A stretch of 64,000 nucleotides of DNA, from the NCBI GenBank assembly GCA_014654775.1, contig JACVZW010000075.1, positions 62,001 through 126,000 on the forward strand, written 5' to 3'. Positions 1 to 8,156 of this stretch are shown here, piece after piece; position 1 is the first letter of the stretch, and every line of letters starts with the position of its first letter. The notes beneath the pieces were generated by a model. The model was not told where the DNA came from. It saw only the letters and a list, made by a program, of their open reading frames with translations, and ran no database searches. Made by a program: the position numbers and the translations under genes. This DNA is from Paracoccaceae bacterium (GTDB lineage: Bacteria > Pseudomonadota > Alphaproteobacteria > Rhodobacterales > Rhodobacteraceae).

Positions 1-1412
1 AAGTTGCGGTTGGATTTGAAGAGCGGGATGGCCCATGCGCCCGAGACGACGGAAATCTGGGCGTTGGAGTCGAGCGCCATGAAGGCGGTGAGTTGCTGAT
101 TGTCGGCAGGGCCGAACTGGAAGCACTGGCGTTCGCCCCGGGTGGCCCAGATCAGGTTGGCAAGGAAGGATTTCGGGTTGTAGTCGCGCAGGGCGGCGCT
201 GTCGGAGAGGGCGCCGTTGAAGACCGCCTCGCCCCCCGCGAATTCCACCCGGTCGGGGGCGAAGAGGTGACCGTGGACGCGGGTGCCCGTGACCTTGGCC
301 AGCCAGCCTTCGAAGCCTTCGAAGACATCGGAGAAGCCTTGAAAGACGGAATAGGCGGCGGCGGTGCGGCCGTTTTCCCAGTGTTCGTTTGGAAAGCGGC
401 TTTGCATGTAAAGGCCGGGGCGGCCCTTCACGCGGCGTTCCACGGCCTTGGAAAAGAGCCGGTCGATCTTGCCGGGATTGGGTTCGCCGCCCGCCTGCCC
501 TTCGGCATCGTCGGAGAGGAAGGTCGAATAAAGCTTGGTCGCATGCGGCCAGATCTTGCGCGCGACGAAACAGTCGGAGCGGCGCAGGAGTTGGAGGTGG
601 TCGTCGTAGAAGATGTGCGGCTTGCCCTGAAAATCGAACTTGGAGAGGGTGAGCGAGCGGCTTTCGACGTTCGAGGACACCTGACGGACGAGCGTCTGGA
701 AATAGCTTTCGTCCGGGATCCAGACGCGGCGGAAGTAGCGGTCATAGGTGGCGCGGTCGGGGCCTTGCAGGATGGCCGACAGGGTCTGGCGGGTGAGGCA
801 CCACCATTGGCTGCCCAGATGCGGGACGATGCCGTTGGGGATGGTGCGCTTGAACCCGACGGAGCGCTGCAGTCGGACATAGCGGTCGAAGAGCCAGCGC
901 TGCGTGCGCCACGAGAAGGGAAAACGCAGGGTGAAGCGTTCCATGTTCAGCCCGCCGATCGTCCAGCCCACCTCTTCTGTCGTGACGGATTCGATGAAAT
1001 CGGTGCGGGGGCGTTCGTCGAGATAGGCCATGAGTTCGCGCACGGGCCGCAGCGGCAGGCAGGAGCCGGAGGCGAGGTAGACATGCCGGACGGAGGGGAA
1101 TTCGGCCAGCATCACTTCGGATGCGGATTGCGTGGCGGCGACGATGCCCCATGTGCCCCATTCGCAGGCGAAGCGTTCCGAGAAGCGGACATTGGGCAGA
1201 TCGGCAAGGTCGGACTGGAGTTTGTCCACGCTCCACTTGCCGACGCGCTTGTCGACATGGATCACGACGGGACAGCCGCGTTCGGCCCAGTGGCGCGCAG
1301 TGTCGGCGGCGCGGTGCAGCGCGGTGTGGCAGAGCATGACAAAGCCCAGCGTGCCGTTCTGCCGCGTGAGGGCGGTGGGAAGCGGGCTGTCGGCGGGGGT
1401 GACGGCGGTCAT
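1..1412 (-). CDS. Core-2/I-branching-type beta-1,6-N-acetylglucosaminyltransferase-like protein (3' end outside window)
   Basis: The minus-strand frame opens with ATG at 1412 and stays open to the window edge, giving 470 codons without a stop. The N-terminal part reads like a GT14 (Core-2/I-branching) transferase: a GFVMLCHT segment, then VVIHVDKR, a 'YLASGSCLPL' block and a 'SQWWCLT' block, all typical positions in that family. Its start overlaps the stop of the upstream glycosyltransferase (ATGA), so the two are probably translationally coupled in a galU-led polysaccharide operon. The acceptor is not readable from sequence. The last third, after about residue 320, is less typical and may be an extra domain. 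The C-terminus is missing. The long frame on the opposite strand here is a GC-bias shadow. Confidence 0.8.
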   Translation of the reverse strand, partial: MTAVTPADSPLPTALTRQNGTLGFVMLCHTALHRAADTARHWAERGCPVVIHVDKRVGKWSVDKLQSDLADLPNVRFSERFACEWGTWGIVAATQSASEVMLAEFPSVRHVYLASGSCLPLRPVRELMAYLDERPRTDFIESVTTEEVGWTIGGLNMERFTLRFPFSWRTQRWLFDRYVRLQRSVGFKRTIPNGIVPHLGSQWWCLTRQTLSAILQGPDRATYDRYFRRVWIPDESYFQTLVRQVSSNVESRSLTLSKFDFQGKPHIFYDDHLQLLRRSDCFVARKIWPHATKLYSTFLSDDAEGQAGGEPNPGKIDRLFSKAVERRVKGRPGLYMQSRFPNEHWENGRTAAAYSVFQGFSDVFEGFEGWLAKVTGTRVHGHLFAPDRVEFAGGEAVFNGALSDSAALRDYNPKSFLANLIWATRGERQCFQFGPADNQQLTAFMALDSNAQISVVSGAWAIPLFKSNRN

Positions 1413-2419
1413 GCCCAGTTCCCCTTGGACATGAGCCCGAGGATTTCGAGCTGGCGCCAGTTGATGTATTTCTCGGACCACTTGCACCACAGGTCGGGCT
1501 GGTTCTTCACCCCGTCCAGATAGGCGCGGTATTCGAGGCTGTCGGCGTAATGCTGGTGGCGGGCGAGTTCCTCTTCGGCCTTGAGGGCGAAGGTGTCGAG
1601 GAATTTGGCATGCAGCAGGCAGCCGGAAGCCTTTTCGCCCCCCCATTCATCATAGACGAGGTTCAGGCCGCGCGGCAGCAGGCTGTGCGTGGAGCTTTTG
1701 TAGGCATAGGAGCGATGCCATTTGACGAGCGGAATCTTGTTGAGCGCGGGGGCCTTCTTCGGTTCGTCGGCGAAAAAGACGCGGGCACGGGGGCCGCCCT
1801 GAATCCAGAGATTGCCGTCGCCGGGATTGCGCTTGACCGAGTAGTTGGCGCTGTCGAACCAATGGGCGATTTCGAACGGGTCCTGACCTTCGTGATAGGG
1901 CTGCGCGTCCATCGGCCCTTTGGGATACATGTCGAGCAGCATGGCCGAGAAGGACCGTATCCCCGAGCTTTCCAGCCAATCCGTCAGCGCACGCAGGGGG
2001 CGGGTTTCGCAGAAGGGGTAAACGAGGAATTCGTCCGGATCGACGACGAGCGTCCAGTGGCCGTGGCAGTATTTGCGTTGCAGCGCGGTGATCCAGTCCA
2101 TCCCGAAGCGGGACCGCTTGTAGCTGCCATTGGTGAACCAGAGCGAGACATCGGGCTGCGCCTGCAGGTATTCGCGCGAGCCGTCGTCAGAGCCGTTGTC
2201 GACGATCAGGAAGTGGTTGACCCCCAGATCGCGGTAATAGCGCAGGAAGAAGGGCAGGCGAATGCGTTCGTTCCTGAGGGTGGAGAGCAGGAGGATGGAG
2301 TCGCCGCGGATCGCCCCGGTGCGGTTGACGACGGACGACAGTTCGCGCCGCTTGGCCCAAGCGCGCAGGTGCAAGCGTCTGCGGCGCAGCCTCAGCCGAT
2401 ATGCCCCGACAATCCCCAC
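1409..2419 (-). CDS. Glycosyltransferase family 2-like protein
   Basis: 336 codons from GTG 2419; an in-frame TAA just upstream excludes a longer N-terminus. The protein has the layout of the Glyco_tranf_2_4-type GT-A group: STLRNE at about residue 46, IVDNGSDDG near 74-80 and a DPDE (DxD-like, metal/nucleotide-sugar) motif near 127-130. A basic, Arg-rich N-terminus precedes the catalytic domain. It is a close paralogue of the gene at 2638-3663, sharing the GMDW, NLWIQGGPRARxFF, HSLLP and GLMS-G-W blocks, so the pair arose by duplication. It overlaps the next gene by four bases. It likely adds a sugar to a capsule, exopolysaccharide or LPS; donor and acceptor are unknown. A separate promoter may lie in the 218-base gap upstream. 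Confidence 0.88.
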   Translation of the reverse strand: MGIVGAYRLRLRRRRLHLRAWAKRRELSSVVNRTGAIRGDSILLLSTLRNERIRLPFFLRYYRDLGVNHFLIVDNGSDDGSREYLQAQPDVSLWFTNGSYKRSRFGMDWITALQRKYCHGHWTLVVDPDEFLVYPFCETRPLRALTDWLESSGIRSFSAMLLDMYPKGPMDAQPYHEGQDPFEIAHWFDSANYSVKRNPGDGNLWIQGGPRARVFFADEPKKAPALNKIPLVKWHRSYAYKSSTHSLLPRGLNLVYDEWGGEKASGCLLHAKFLDTFALKAEEELARHQHYADSLEYRAYLDGVKNQPDLWCKWSEKYINWRQLEILGLMSKGNWA

Positions 2420-2549
2420 TGGCCCTGCCCGTCCTTACCCTGATCGTTCGCCGCCATCCCGCCGCAGCGACCGCGTTTCCCGAAAATGCCGTGCCTCTGC
2501 ATCATTGCGCTGCGATCCGCCCGAAGGCGCCCGCTGCGCATTTTGCGAC

Positions 2550-2578
2550 AGTCTAGTATGTGGCATGGGTCAAGTAAA
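2550..2578 (-). promoter_or_regulatory. Candidate sigma-70 promoter for the downstream glycosyltransferase pair
   Basis: On the minus strand a -35-like TTTACT (2573-2578) and a -10-like TAGACT (2550-2555) are 17 bases apart, each matching 4 of 6 consensus positions. It lies in the 218-base gap between two glycosyltransferase genes, about 130 bases upstream of the GTG at 2419. No experimental support. Confidence 0.4.
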
Positions 2579-2601
2579 CAATTGCTGGACGGCGGTACAA
2601 T

Positions 2602-2627
2602 TGGATTTGCCGGGTGGATTTGCCGGG
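2602..2627. repeat. Tandem duplication of a 13-bp unit
   Basis: The unit TGGATTTGCCGGG occurs twice with no spacer (2602-2614 and 2615-2627), directly downstream of the stop of the glycosyltransferase ending at 2638 and upstream of the candidate promoter. It could be a slipped-strand duplication or a paired binding site; nothing distinguishes these. Confidence 0.7.
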
Positions 2628-2637
2628 CTGCGGGCCG

Positions 2638-3663
2638 TCAGACCCAACCGCCGCGCGACATGAGGCCAAGGCCTTCGAGCGCGCGCCATGTGGTGAGGCG
2701 GCGGGAATGCGGCGTCCAGAGATCGGGGTTTTCGGTCAGCGCGTCGTAGTAGCGGTCATAGAGGGCGGAGTTGGAGAAATGTTCGCCCCGCTGCTGTTCC
2801 ACGCGGGCGCGGTCGATGATGGTGTGAAGGAACTTGGTGTGTAGGAGAAGGCCCGAGGGCGCCTCGCCTCCGTCGCGGTCGTAGATGCGGTTCAGGCGGG
2901 GGGGCAGCAGGGAATGGGTGGAGTTCACATAGGCATGCCGCCAGTGCCATTTGACCAAGGGCACCTTGTTGAGCGTGGGGGCGCGGCGCGGATCGGCGGC
3001 GAAGAAGGCGCGGGCGCGGGGGCCGCCTTGGATCCAGAGATTTCCCATCGGCTGCTGCACCCGCAGGCCGTAGCCCGCCGGATCGAACCAGTGAAGGGAA
3101 GCGAGCGGGTCGTCGCCCGCATGATAGGGGAAATCGCCGACCGGCCCCTTGGGATAGAGATCGAGCATCATGGCGCCGAACATGGGGCGGCCCTGTGCAT
3201 CGAGCCAATGGGTGAGGGCGCGCAGATCGCGGCTGTCCCAATAGGGGTAGATCAGCAATTCGTCCGCATCGAGGGTCAGGCACCAATGGCCGTGGCCGTG
3301 GCGCATCAGAAGCCAGTTGAGCCAGTCCATCCCGAAGCGCGAGGCCTTGTAGGAGGCGGCGGTCGTCCAAAGCGACACGTCGGGCTGGGCGGCGAGCAGG
3401 TCGGTGGAGCCGTCGTCGCTGCCGTTGTCGACGATCAGGAAATGGCTGACGCCGAGGCGACGGTGGTGATCAAGAAACCACGGCAGGCGGATCGCCTCGT
3501 TCCTTATGGTGGCGAAGGCGAGGATGTCGCCCTTGCGGATCGCGGCGGTGCGGTCGCGGCGGGGGGTCAGTTCGTGGCGGCGGCGCAGGGCGCGGGCCAG
3601 ATACCTGCGCCGTTTCCAGCGCAGGCGATAGGCCTGCCAGAGATCATCGGGCGTGGTGGCCAC
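2638..3663 (-). CDS. Glycosyltransferase family 2-like protein (paralogue of 1409-2419)
   Basis: I chose the GTG at 3663, 17 bases after the galU stop and preceded by a G-rich Shine-Dalgarno-like stretch, because a longer frame to 3804 would overlap galU by about 120 bases. The result, 341 residues, matches the 336-residue paralogue. Family-2 GT-A signs: ATIRNE near 51, IVDNGSDDG near 77-85, DADE near 132-135, then the same NLWIQGGPRAR and HSLLPP blocks as the neighbour. It sits directly after galU, which supplies UDP-glucose, and so probably works in the same surface-glycan pathway. Sugar specificity cannot be read. Confidence 0.87.
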   Translation of the reverse strand: MATTPDDLWQAYRLRWKRRRYLARALRRRHELTPRRDRTAAIRKGDILAFATIRNEAIRLPWFLDHHRRLGVSHFLIVDNGSDDGSTDLLAAQPDVSLWTTAASYKASRFGMDWLNWLLMRHGHGHWCLTLDADELLIYPYWDSRDLRALTHWLDAQGRPMFGAMMLDLYPKGPVGDFPYHAGDDPLASLHWFDPAGYGLRVQQPMGNLWIQGGPRARAFFAADPRRAPTLNKVPLVKWHWRHAYVNSTHSLLPPRLNRIYDRDGGEAPSGLLLHTKFLHTIIDRARVEQQRGEHFSNSALYDRYYDALTENPDLWTPHSRRLTTWRALEGLGLMSRGGWV

Positions 3664-3680
3664 CCTGCCCCCGATGCCGC

Positions 3681-4574
3681 CTATTGGGCAGCCTTCTGGA
3701 GGGCGACCATATCGTTGAGATAGGTCGCGAATTCGTCGCGCAGATCGGGACGCGAGAGGCCGAAGGCGACGGTGGCTTGCAGGAAGCCCGCCTTGGAGCC
3801 GCAATCATAGCGCTGGCCGCGGAAGCGGTAGCCGTAGACCTTGCCTGCTGCCGTTTCCTCGGCAATGGCGTCGGTCAACTGAATCTCGCCACCTGCGCCT
3901 TGCTTCATGCGGTTGAGGTTGGTCAGGACCTGCGGCGACAGGATGTAGCGGCCGATCACGGCGAGGTTGGAGGGCGCCGTGCCGAGCGCGGGCTTTTCCA
4001 CCATTCCCTTGGCCTTGACGATGGCGCCCATGTCTTCGCCGATGTCGAGGATGCCGTAGGATTTGGTCTTTTCGGGCGCGACCTCCATCGCGGCGACCAT
4101 GTTGCCGCCGGTCTGTTCATAAGCCTCGACCATCTGCTGGAGGCAGGGCTTTTCGGCGGCGATGACGTCGTCGGGCAGCAGCACGGCGAAGGGTTCGTTC
4201 CCGATCAGGCGGCGCGCGCACCAGACCGCATGGCCGAGGCCGAGCGGGCGGTTCTGGCGGATATAGGCGATGGCGCCGCTATCCATGTTGGTTTCCTTGA
4301 GGATTTCCAGAAGGTCTTCCTTGCCGGACTTGCGCAGCGCGTTTTCAAGTTCGGGCGCGTTGTCGAAGTAATCCTCGAGCGCGGATTTCCCGCGCGAGGT
4401 CACGAAAATGAATTCCTTGATGCCGGCGGCGCGCGCCTCGTCGATCGCGTATTGGATCAGGGGGCGGTCGACCAGCGTCATGATCTCTTTCGGGATCGAC
4501 TTCGTGGCTGGGAGGAAGCGCGTCCCCAGACCTGCGACAGGGAAGACAGCCTTTGTGACCTTGCGGACCTTCAT
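3681..4574 (-). CDS. galU: UTP--glucose-1-phosphate uridylyltransferase
   Basis: Makes UDP-glucose from UTP and glucose-1-phosphate in the cytoplasm, the donor for glucosylated surface polysaccharides and the precursor of UDP-galactose and UDP-glucuronate. The nucleotidyltransferase loop GLGTRFLPATKS is near the N-terminus, followed by PKEIMTLVDRP, IRQNRPLGLGHAV, LLPDDV, VEKP and a GEIQLTDAI segment, all diagnostic of bacterial GalU. About 297 residues, normal length. Start: ATG 4574; a GTG three codons upstream (4583) is an alternative. It heads the glycosyltransferase genes on the same strand. The 244 bases upstream to kdsB hold no gene that I can see, and presumably contain its promoter. 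Confidence 0.96.
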   Translation of the reverse strand: MKVRKVTKAVFPVAGLGTRFLPATKSIPKEIMTLVDRPLIQYAIDEARAAGIKEFIFVTSRGKSALEDYFDNAPELENALRKSGKEDLLEILKETNMDSGAIAYIRQNRPLGLGHAVWCARRLIGNEPFAVLLPDDVIAAEKPCLQQMVEAYEQTGGNMVAAMEVAPEKTKSYGILDIGEDMGAIVKAKGMVEKPALGTAPSNLAVIGRYILSPQVLTNLNRMKQGAGGEIQLTDAIAEETAAGKVYGYRFRGQRYDCGSKAGFLQATVAFGLSRPDLRDEFATYLNDMVALQKAAQ

Positions 4575-4818
4575 TTCATTCACCCAATTCTAACCCCGTT
4601 CTGCGACGGGAACCCCACTGTACCGTTACCCTCTGTTCCATCGCAGGTCACCAACCTCGCGCAGGATAGCAGCGTTCCCGTTACGAAGGAACGAATGCGT
4701 TTTGCGGTAACGCGGCATTTGCCCCAAGGCAAGCTGCCGGATGTCTAGAGCAGGGCTGAATGGCAGTTTTATGGCATGCTTGTGCAAAAGGGCATGACGG
4801 AATGCCCACCACAGGGCA

Positions 4819-5607
4819 TCACGCCATCGCGGCGAGCATTCCTTCGATCACGGGCACGTCGGAGGGGTTGTTGAGTTCCCAGAACTGGCGGCCGCGCGCG
4901 GCCACCTCGACGCAGAGGACGGAGCGGCCATTTTCAAGGAAGCGGAGCTGTTCGAGCCCTTCGAGTTTCTCGAGCGGGCCGGTCTGCCAGCCGGGATAGG
5001 CGGCGAGTGCGGCAGGGCGATAGGCGTAGACGCCGACATGGTGGAAGACGGGCGTGGCTTCGTCATCGCCATAGCTGCGCCCGGTATAGGGGATGACTTC
5101 CTTGGAAAAATAGAGCCCGCGCCCGCCCGAGCCGAAGACGGCTGTGGTGCCGCCGACGCGGCCATGGCGGCGGTCTTCCAGCAGCTTGGAAAGCATCGCG
5201 CCTTCGCAGCGCAGGACGGGGGTGGCAACCTCGGCCCCCGGATCGGAGATGAGGCCTGCGACGAGATCCTCGATGAACCAAGCGGGCGTCAGGGGGGCGT
5301 CGCCCTGCAGGTTCACCACGATGTCGAAGCCGGGCAGTTTCGCCGCCACTTCCGCGCAGCGTTCGGTGCCGTTCTGGCAATCGGACGAGGTCATCACCAC
5401 CTCGGCCCCGAAGGCGGCCGCGTGATCGGCGATGCGGGCATCATCGGTGGCCACCACCACGCGGTCGGCACCACGGACGGCCATCGCCGCCTCCCATGAC
5501 CGGCGGATGAGGGTCTTCTTTCCGTCGGGGCCGTTCAACTCCACCAGCGGTTTGCCGGGATAGCGGGTGGAGGCGTAGCGGGCGGGGATGGCGATGAGGA
5601 CGGTCAT
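4819..5607 (-). CDS. kdsB: 3-deoxy-manno-octulosonate cytidylyltransferase (CMP-KDO synthetase)-like
   Basis: Activates KDO with CTP for LPS inner core or a KDO-containing capsule. The N-terminus IAIPARYASTRYPGKPL is the KdsB nucleotide-binding signature; VVVATDD, NGTERCAEVA and the C-terminal LEQLRFLENG segment also fit. 262 residues, somewhat longer than the usual about 250. One deviation: the usual NxQGDEP motif reads NLQGDAPL, with the acidic residue replaced by Ala, so this may be a subfamily with a related sugar-acid substrate. AGGAA precedes the ATG. The start overlaps the cysQ stop (ATGA), so the two are co-translated. Confidence 0.85.
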   Translation of the reverse strand: MTVLIAIPARYASTRYPGKPLVELNGPDGKKTLIRRSWEAAMAVRGADRVVVATDDARIADHAAAFGAEVVMTSSDCQNGTERCAEVAAKLPGFDIVVNLQGDAPLTPAWFIEDLVAGLISDPGAEVATPVLRCEGAMLSKLLEDRRHGRVGGTTAVFGSGGRGLYFSKEVIPYTGRSYGDDEATPVFHHVGVYAYRPAALAAYPGWQTGPLEKLEGLEQLRFLENGRSVLCVEVAARGRQFWELNNPSDVPVIEGMLAAMA

Positions 5608-6398
5608 TTCCTGAGCTGCACTCCGGGCGCGTAGGCGATGAAGAAGGGGTTGTCCCAGCCCGGCTTGCCATAGGTGAGCGGTTCATGCGTGTCGAAGCGG
5701 ACGACATGGCCGCCCGCGCCGCGCAGGACGGCATCGCCTGCCGCCGTGTCCCATTCCATGGTGCGGCCGAGGCGGGGGTAGAGATCGGCCTCACCTGTGG
5801 CGACGAGGCAGAATTTCAGGCTGGAGCCAGCGCTTTTGGAATCCTTGACCGCGTATTTGCCGATGTAGTCATCGGTCGCCTGATCGCGGTGGGATTTGGA
5901 CGCCACGACCATGAGCGCGGAATTGTCGGGGGTGGCGACGCGGATCGGGCGGGTTGCGCCGGGGCGGGCTTCGTCGAAGGGACCCGTCTCTTCGACTGCG
6001 GTGCCGTCGGGCAAGGTGTAGAAAAGGCGGCCCTGCGCCGGGGCATAGACCACGCCGCGCCGGGGGATGCCGTCTTCGACATAGGCGATGTTGACGGTGA
6101 AATCGCCGCGCCGCTGGACGAATTCCTTGGTGCCATCCAGCGGATCGACGATCAGAAAGGTGCGGGCCGAGAGGGCATGGCTGTCGGCCTGTTCTTCGGT
6201 GATGAGGGGCAGGTCGGGGAAGGCCGCGCGCAGGCCTGCAGAGATGAGGGCATCTGCGGCCTCGTCCGCCTCGGTCACCGGGGAGGCGTCGGATTTCGAT
6301 TTCACCTCGAAATCGGGGCTGTTGTAGACAGCGAGGATCCTTTCGCCCGCCTGAAGCGCCAGACGGCGGAAGACGGGGATAAGCGTATCGAAATCCAT
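5604..6398 (-). CDS. cysQ: 3'(2'),5'-bisphosphate nucleotidase
   Basis: Removes the 3'-phosphate from PAP (3'-phosphoadenosine 5'-phosphate), recycling the by-product of sulfate assimilation and sulfotransfer. Inositol-monophosphatase-fold metal motifs are present: PVTEAD, LITEEQ, DPLDGTKEF and, near the C-terminus, WDTAAGDAVLRGAGG. I start at ATG 6398, which has GAGGG seven bases upstream; the in-frame GTG/ATG options further out lack a comparable site. About 264 residues, normal for CysQ. It is coupled to kdsB, so sulfated surface sugars are possible, but cysQ also sits beside unrelated genes in many genomes. Confidence 0.92.
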   Translation of the reverse strand: MDFDTLIPVFRRLALQAGERILAVYNSPDFEVKSKSDASPVTEADEAADALISAGLRAAFPDLPLITEEQADSHALSARTFLIVDPLDGTKEFVQRRGDFTVNIAYVEDGIPRRGVVYAPAQGRLFYTLPDGTAVEETGPFDEARPGATRPIRVATPDNSALMVVASKSHRDQATDDYIGKYAVKDSKSAGSSLKFCLVATGEADLYPRLGRTMEWDTAAGDAVLRGAGGHVVRFDTHEPLTYGKPGWDNPFFIAYAPGVQLRK

Positions 6399-6414
6399 CA
6401 GAACCCTCGCATCG

Positions 6415-6429
6415 GGCGGAATTTCCGCC
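6415..6429. repeat. 7-bp inverted repeat in the cysQ / ABC-permease divergent region
   Basis: GGCGGAA-T-TTCCGCC is a perfect 7-bp inverted repeat with a one-base centre, lying just upstream of the cysQ start and about 60 bases from the divergent permease. It could be an operator or a small 5'-UTR hairpin. A near-identical palindrome occurs by chance within the ylxR coding region near 23090, which lowers the weight of this one. Confidence 0.45.
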
Positions 6430-6485
6430 GCAGTTGAACGAAACACACCGCCGCCTTATCATGCGGGAAAGAGAAAACGGCAAGA

Positions 6486-7358
6486 TTGAGCGGTACCGGG
6501 GCGCCTATGCCCCGCAGCATGAGGTGGCGGCAGGTGCGTTTTCACGCAGAAGTCAAGCGGACGCGGGCGCGGACGGCGTTGGGCATGCTGGAACTGGTGT
6601 TCCACGGCGCGGTGCACAATGTGCGCAAAAGCCATACGAGCGCGGTGATCGGGCTGCTGCTGAACCTTGTGCAGATGGTGATCATGATCGCCTTCTTCTA
6701 CCTGATGATGACCTTCGCGGGGATGCGGGGGATCACGATCCGGGGCGATTTCATCCTGTTCCTGATGTCGGGCATCTTCATGTTCATGACGCATGTGAAG
6801 ACGATGCGGGCAGTGATGGGGGCGGAAGGGCCGACATCGGCCATCATGAAGCACGCGCCGATGAACACGCTGATCGCGGTGGGGGCGGCGTCGCTTGGGG
6901 CGCTGTACACGCAGATCTTCGCGGCGTCGATCGTGCTTTATGTTTATCACGCCGTGATGGTGCCGTTGACCATTGATCAGCCGGTGGGAATGATGGGCAT
7001 GCTGCTGCTGGCATGGGGATCGGGGCTGGCCATCGGGATGATGTTCCGGGCGGTGATGCCGTGGCAGCCGCGGTTCTTTGGGACGGTGGCGCAGATCTAT
7101 GCGCGGGTGAACATGATCGCTTCGGGCAAGATGTTCGTGGCCAATATGATGCCCACGGCGGTGCTGGCCTTTTTCGACTGGAACCCGCTGTTCCATGTCA
7201 TCGATCAGGGGCGGGGCTATATCTTCCTGAACTATGCGCCGCGCTATTCGAACCTTGAATACCCGGTCTACGTGATGCTGGTCTGCATGACGATCGGGTT
7301 GATCGGGGAGTATTACACCAGCAAGCGGGTCAGCCTGAGCTGGTCGATGGGCAAGTAG
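6486..7358 (+). CDS. ABC-2 type (capsule/polysaccharide export) permease
   Basis: About 290 residues from TTG 6486; ATG 6507 or 6519 are plausible shorter starts, and none has a strong ribosome site. Several hydrophobic segments follow a basic N-terminus (VIGLLLNLVQMVIMIAFFYLMM, IFMFMTHVKT, LLLAWGSGLAIGMMF, YVMLVCMTIGLIGEYY). The layout resembles the KpsM/RkpT/CtrC class that passes lipid-linked polysaccharide across the inner membrane, and the motif NPLFHVIDQGRG is typical of this class. Its ATPase partner (KpsT type) is not in the window. The adjacent galU, kdsB and glycosyltransferases fit a role in glycan export. Confidence 0.82.
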   Translation: MSGTGAPMPRSMRWRQVRFHAEVKRTRARTALGMLELVFHGAVHNVRKSHTSAVIGLLLNLVQMVIMIAFFYLMMTFAGMRGITIRGDFILFLMSGIFMFMTHVKTMRAVMGAEGPTSAIMKHAPMNTLIAVGAASLGALYTQIFAASIVLYVYHAVMVPLTIDQPVGMMGMLLLAWGSGLAIGMMFRAVMPWQPRFFGTVAQIYARVNMIASGKMFVANMMPTAVLAFFDWNPLFHVIDQGRGYIFLNYAPRYSNLEYPVYVMLVCMTIGLIGEYYTSKRVSLSWSMGK

Positions 7359-7361
7359 GCG

Positions 7362-7985
7362 TCAGGCCACCACCCGAAGCGTCAGATTGATGCGCCCGCC
7401 CTGCGGCAAGAGGCGCGAGGAGCCGAAGCGCGTGCGGTCGATCCCGTGGAAGGCAAGGCGGGCGGGGCCGCCCATCAGCAGCGCGTCACCGGATTTCAGC
7501 CAGAGGCTGGTTGTCGGGTCGCGGCGGTTTGGGCCGCCGATGCGGAAGAGCGCCTCGTCTCCAAGGCTGATCGACAGGACCGGAAAGGAGAAATCGCCTT
7601 CGTCGCGGTCCTGATGCAGGCCCATGCGCGCGCCCTCCCCGTAGAAGTTGACGAGGCAGCAGTCGGGGGCGCGGTCAAGCCCCGTGAGGCGGTGCCAGAG
7701 GGCGAGGACGGCAGGCGGGATCGGCGGCCACGGACGGCCAGCGGGGTGGCGCGGAGCGTAGCGGTAGCCCGTAGCATCGGTGACCCAGCCGAGACGACCC
7801 GCCGCCGTCATCCGCACCGACATGGGGCGGCCGCCCGGCGTGACGGGCGACATCAGCGGCGCAGCGGCGACGACGGCGCGCAGATCAGCCACCAGCGTCT
7901 GCTGCGCATAGGCGTCGAGCAGGCCCGGCCAGTGCAGGCAGCCGCGGATTTCCTGTGGTTCGATCATCGGTCCGGTCCCTGTCAT
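7362..7985 (-). CDS. alkB: Alpha-ketoglutarate-dependent DNA/RNA demethylase, AlkB family
   Basis: Fe(II)/2-oxoglutarate dioxygenase that oxidatively removes alkyl groups from bases such as 1-methyladenine and 3-methylcytosine. The jelly-roll motifs are visible: a NFYGEGARMGLHQDRDE stretch with the HxD pair, a distal His in LAFHGIDR, and RINLTLR, matching the RxNxTxR 2-oxoglutarate/substrate signature at the C-terminus. About 207 residues. Start is uncertain: ATG 7985 (AGG upstream), ATG 7967 (AGGGA upstream) or GTG 8000. It is convergent with the ABC permease, with three bases between the two stops. Confidence 0.92.
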   Translation of the reverse strand: MTGTGPMIEPQEIRGCLHWPGLLDAYAQQTLVADLRAVVAAAPLMSPVTPGGRPMSVRMTAAGRLGWVTDATGYRYAPRHPAGRPWPPIPPAVLALWHRLTGLDRAPDCCLVNFYGEGARMGLHQDRDEGDFSFPVLSISLGDEALFRIGGPNRRDPTTSLWLKSGDALLMGGPARLAFHGIDRTRFGSSRLLPQGGRINLTLRVVA

Positions 7986-8011
7986 CTGCCTAAATTCCAC
8001 CCTTTGCGGCG

Positions 8012-8041
8012 CTTGCAGCCCCCCTCACCCCCCCTTATATA
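8012..8041 (+). promoter_or_regulatory. dnaK promoter, with sigma-32-like and sigma-70-like features
   Basis: TTGCAG (8013-8018) and TATATA (8036-8041) are 17 bases apart. The same stretch reads CTTGCAG, a C-rich spacer, then CCCCTTATATA, resembling an RpoH heat-shock promoter (CTTGAAA / CCCATNT type). It is about 115 bases upstream of dnaK, leaving a GC-rich leader of roughly 110 bases. No CIRCE repeat is seen. Confidence 0.65.
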
Positions 8042-8156
8042 CAGCCGGACACCGCGTGACGGGCTGGCCGCCCGCCCCGGTTGCCATTGGGATCGGGGCC
8101 GGATGCCTTGCCAGGGTCCAGCCCCCTAACATCGCCGAATGAAGAGGTAGCACATC

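Noticed and set aside
93-1523. Plus-strand frame of 476 codons
   Set aside because: Antisense to the GT14-like gene at 1-1412, which has clear family motifs.
3664-3804. Extended N-terminus of the glycosyltransferase into galU
   Set aside because: Would overlap galU by about 120 bases; the GTG at 3663 gives a length equal to the paralogue.
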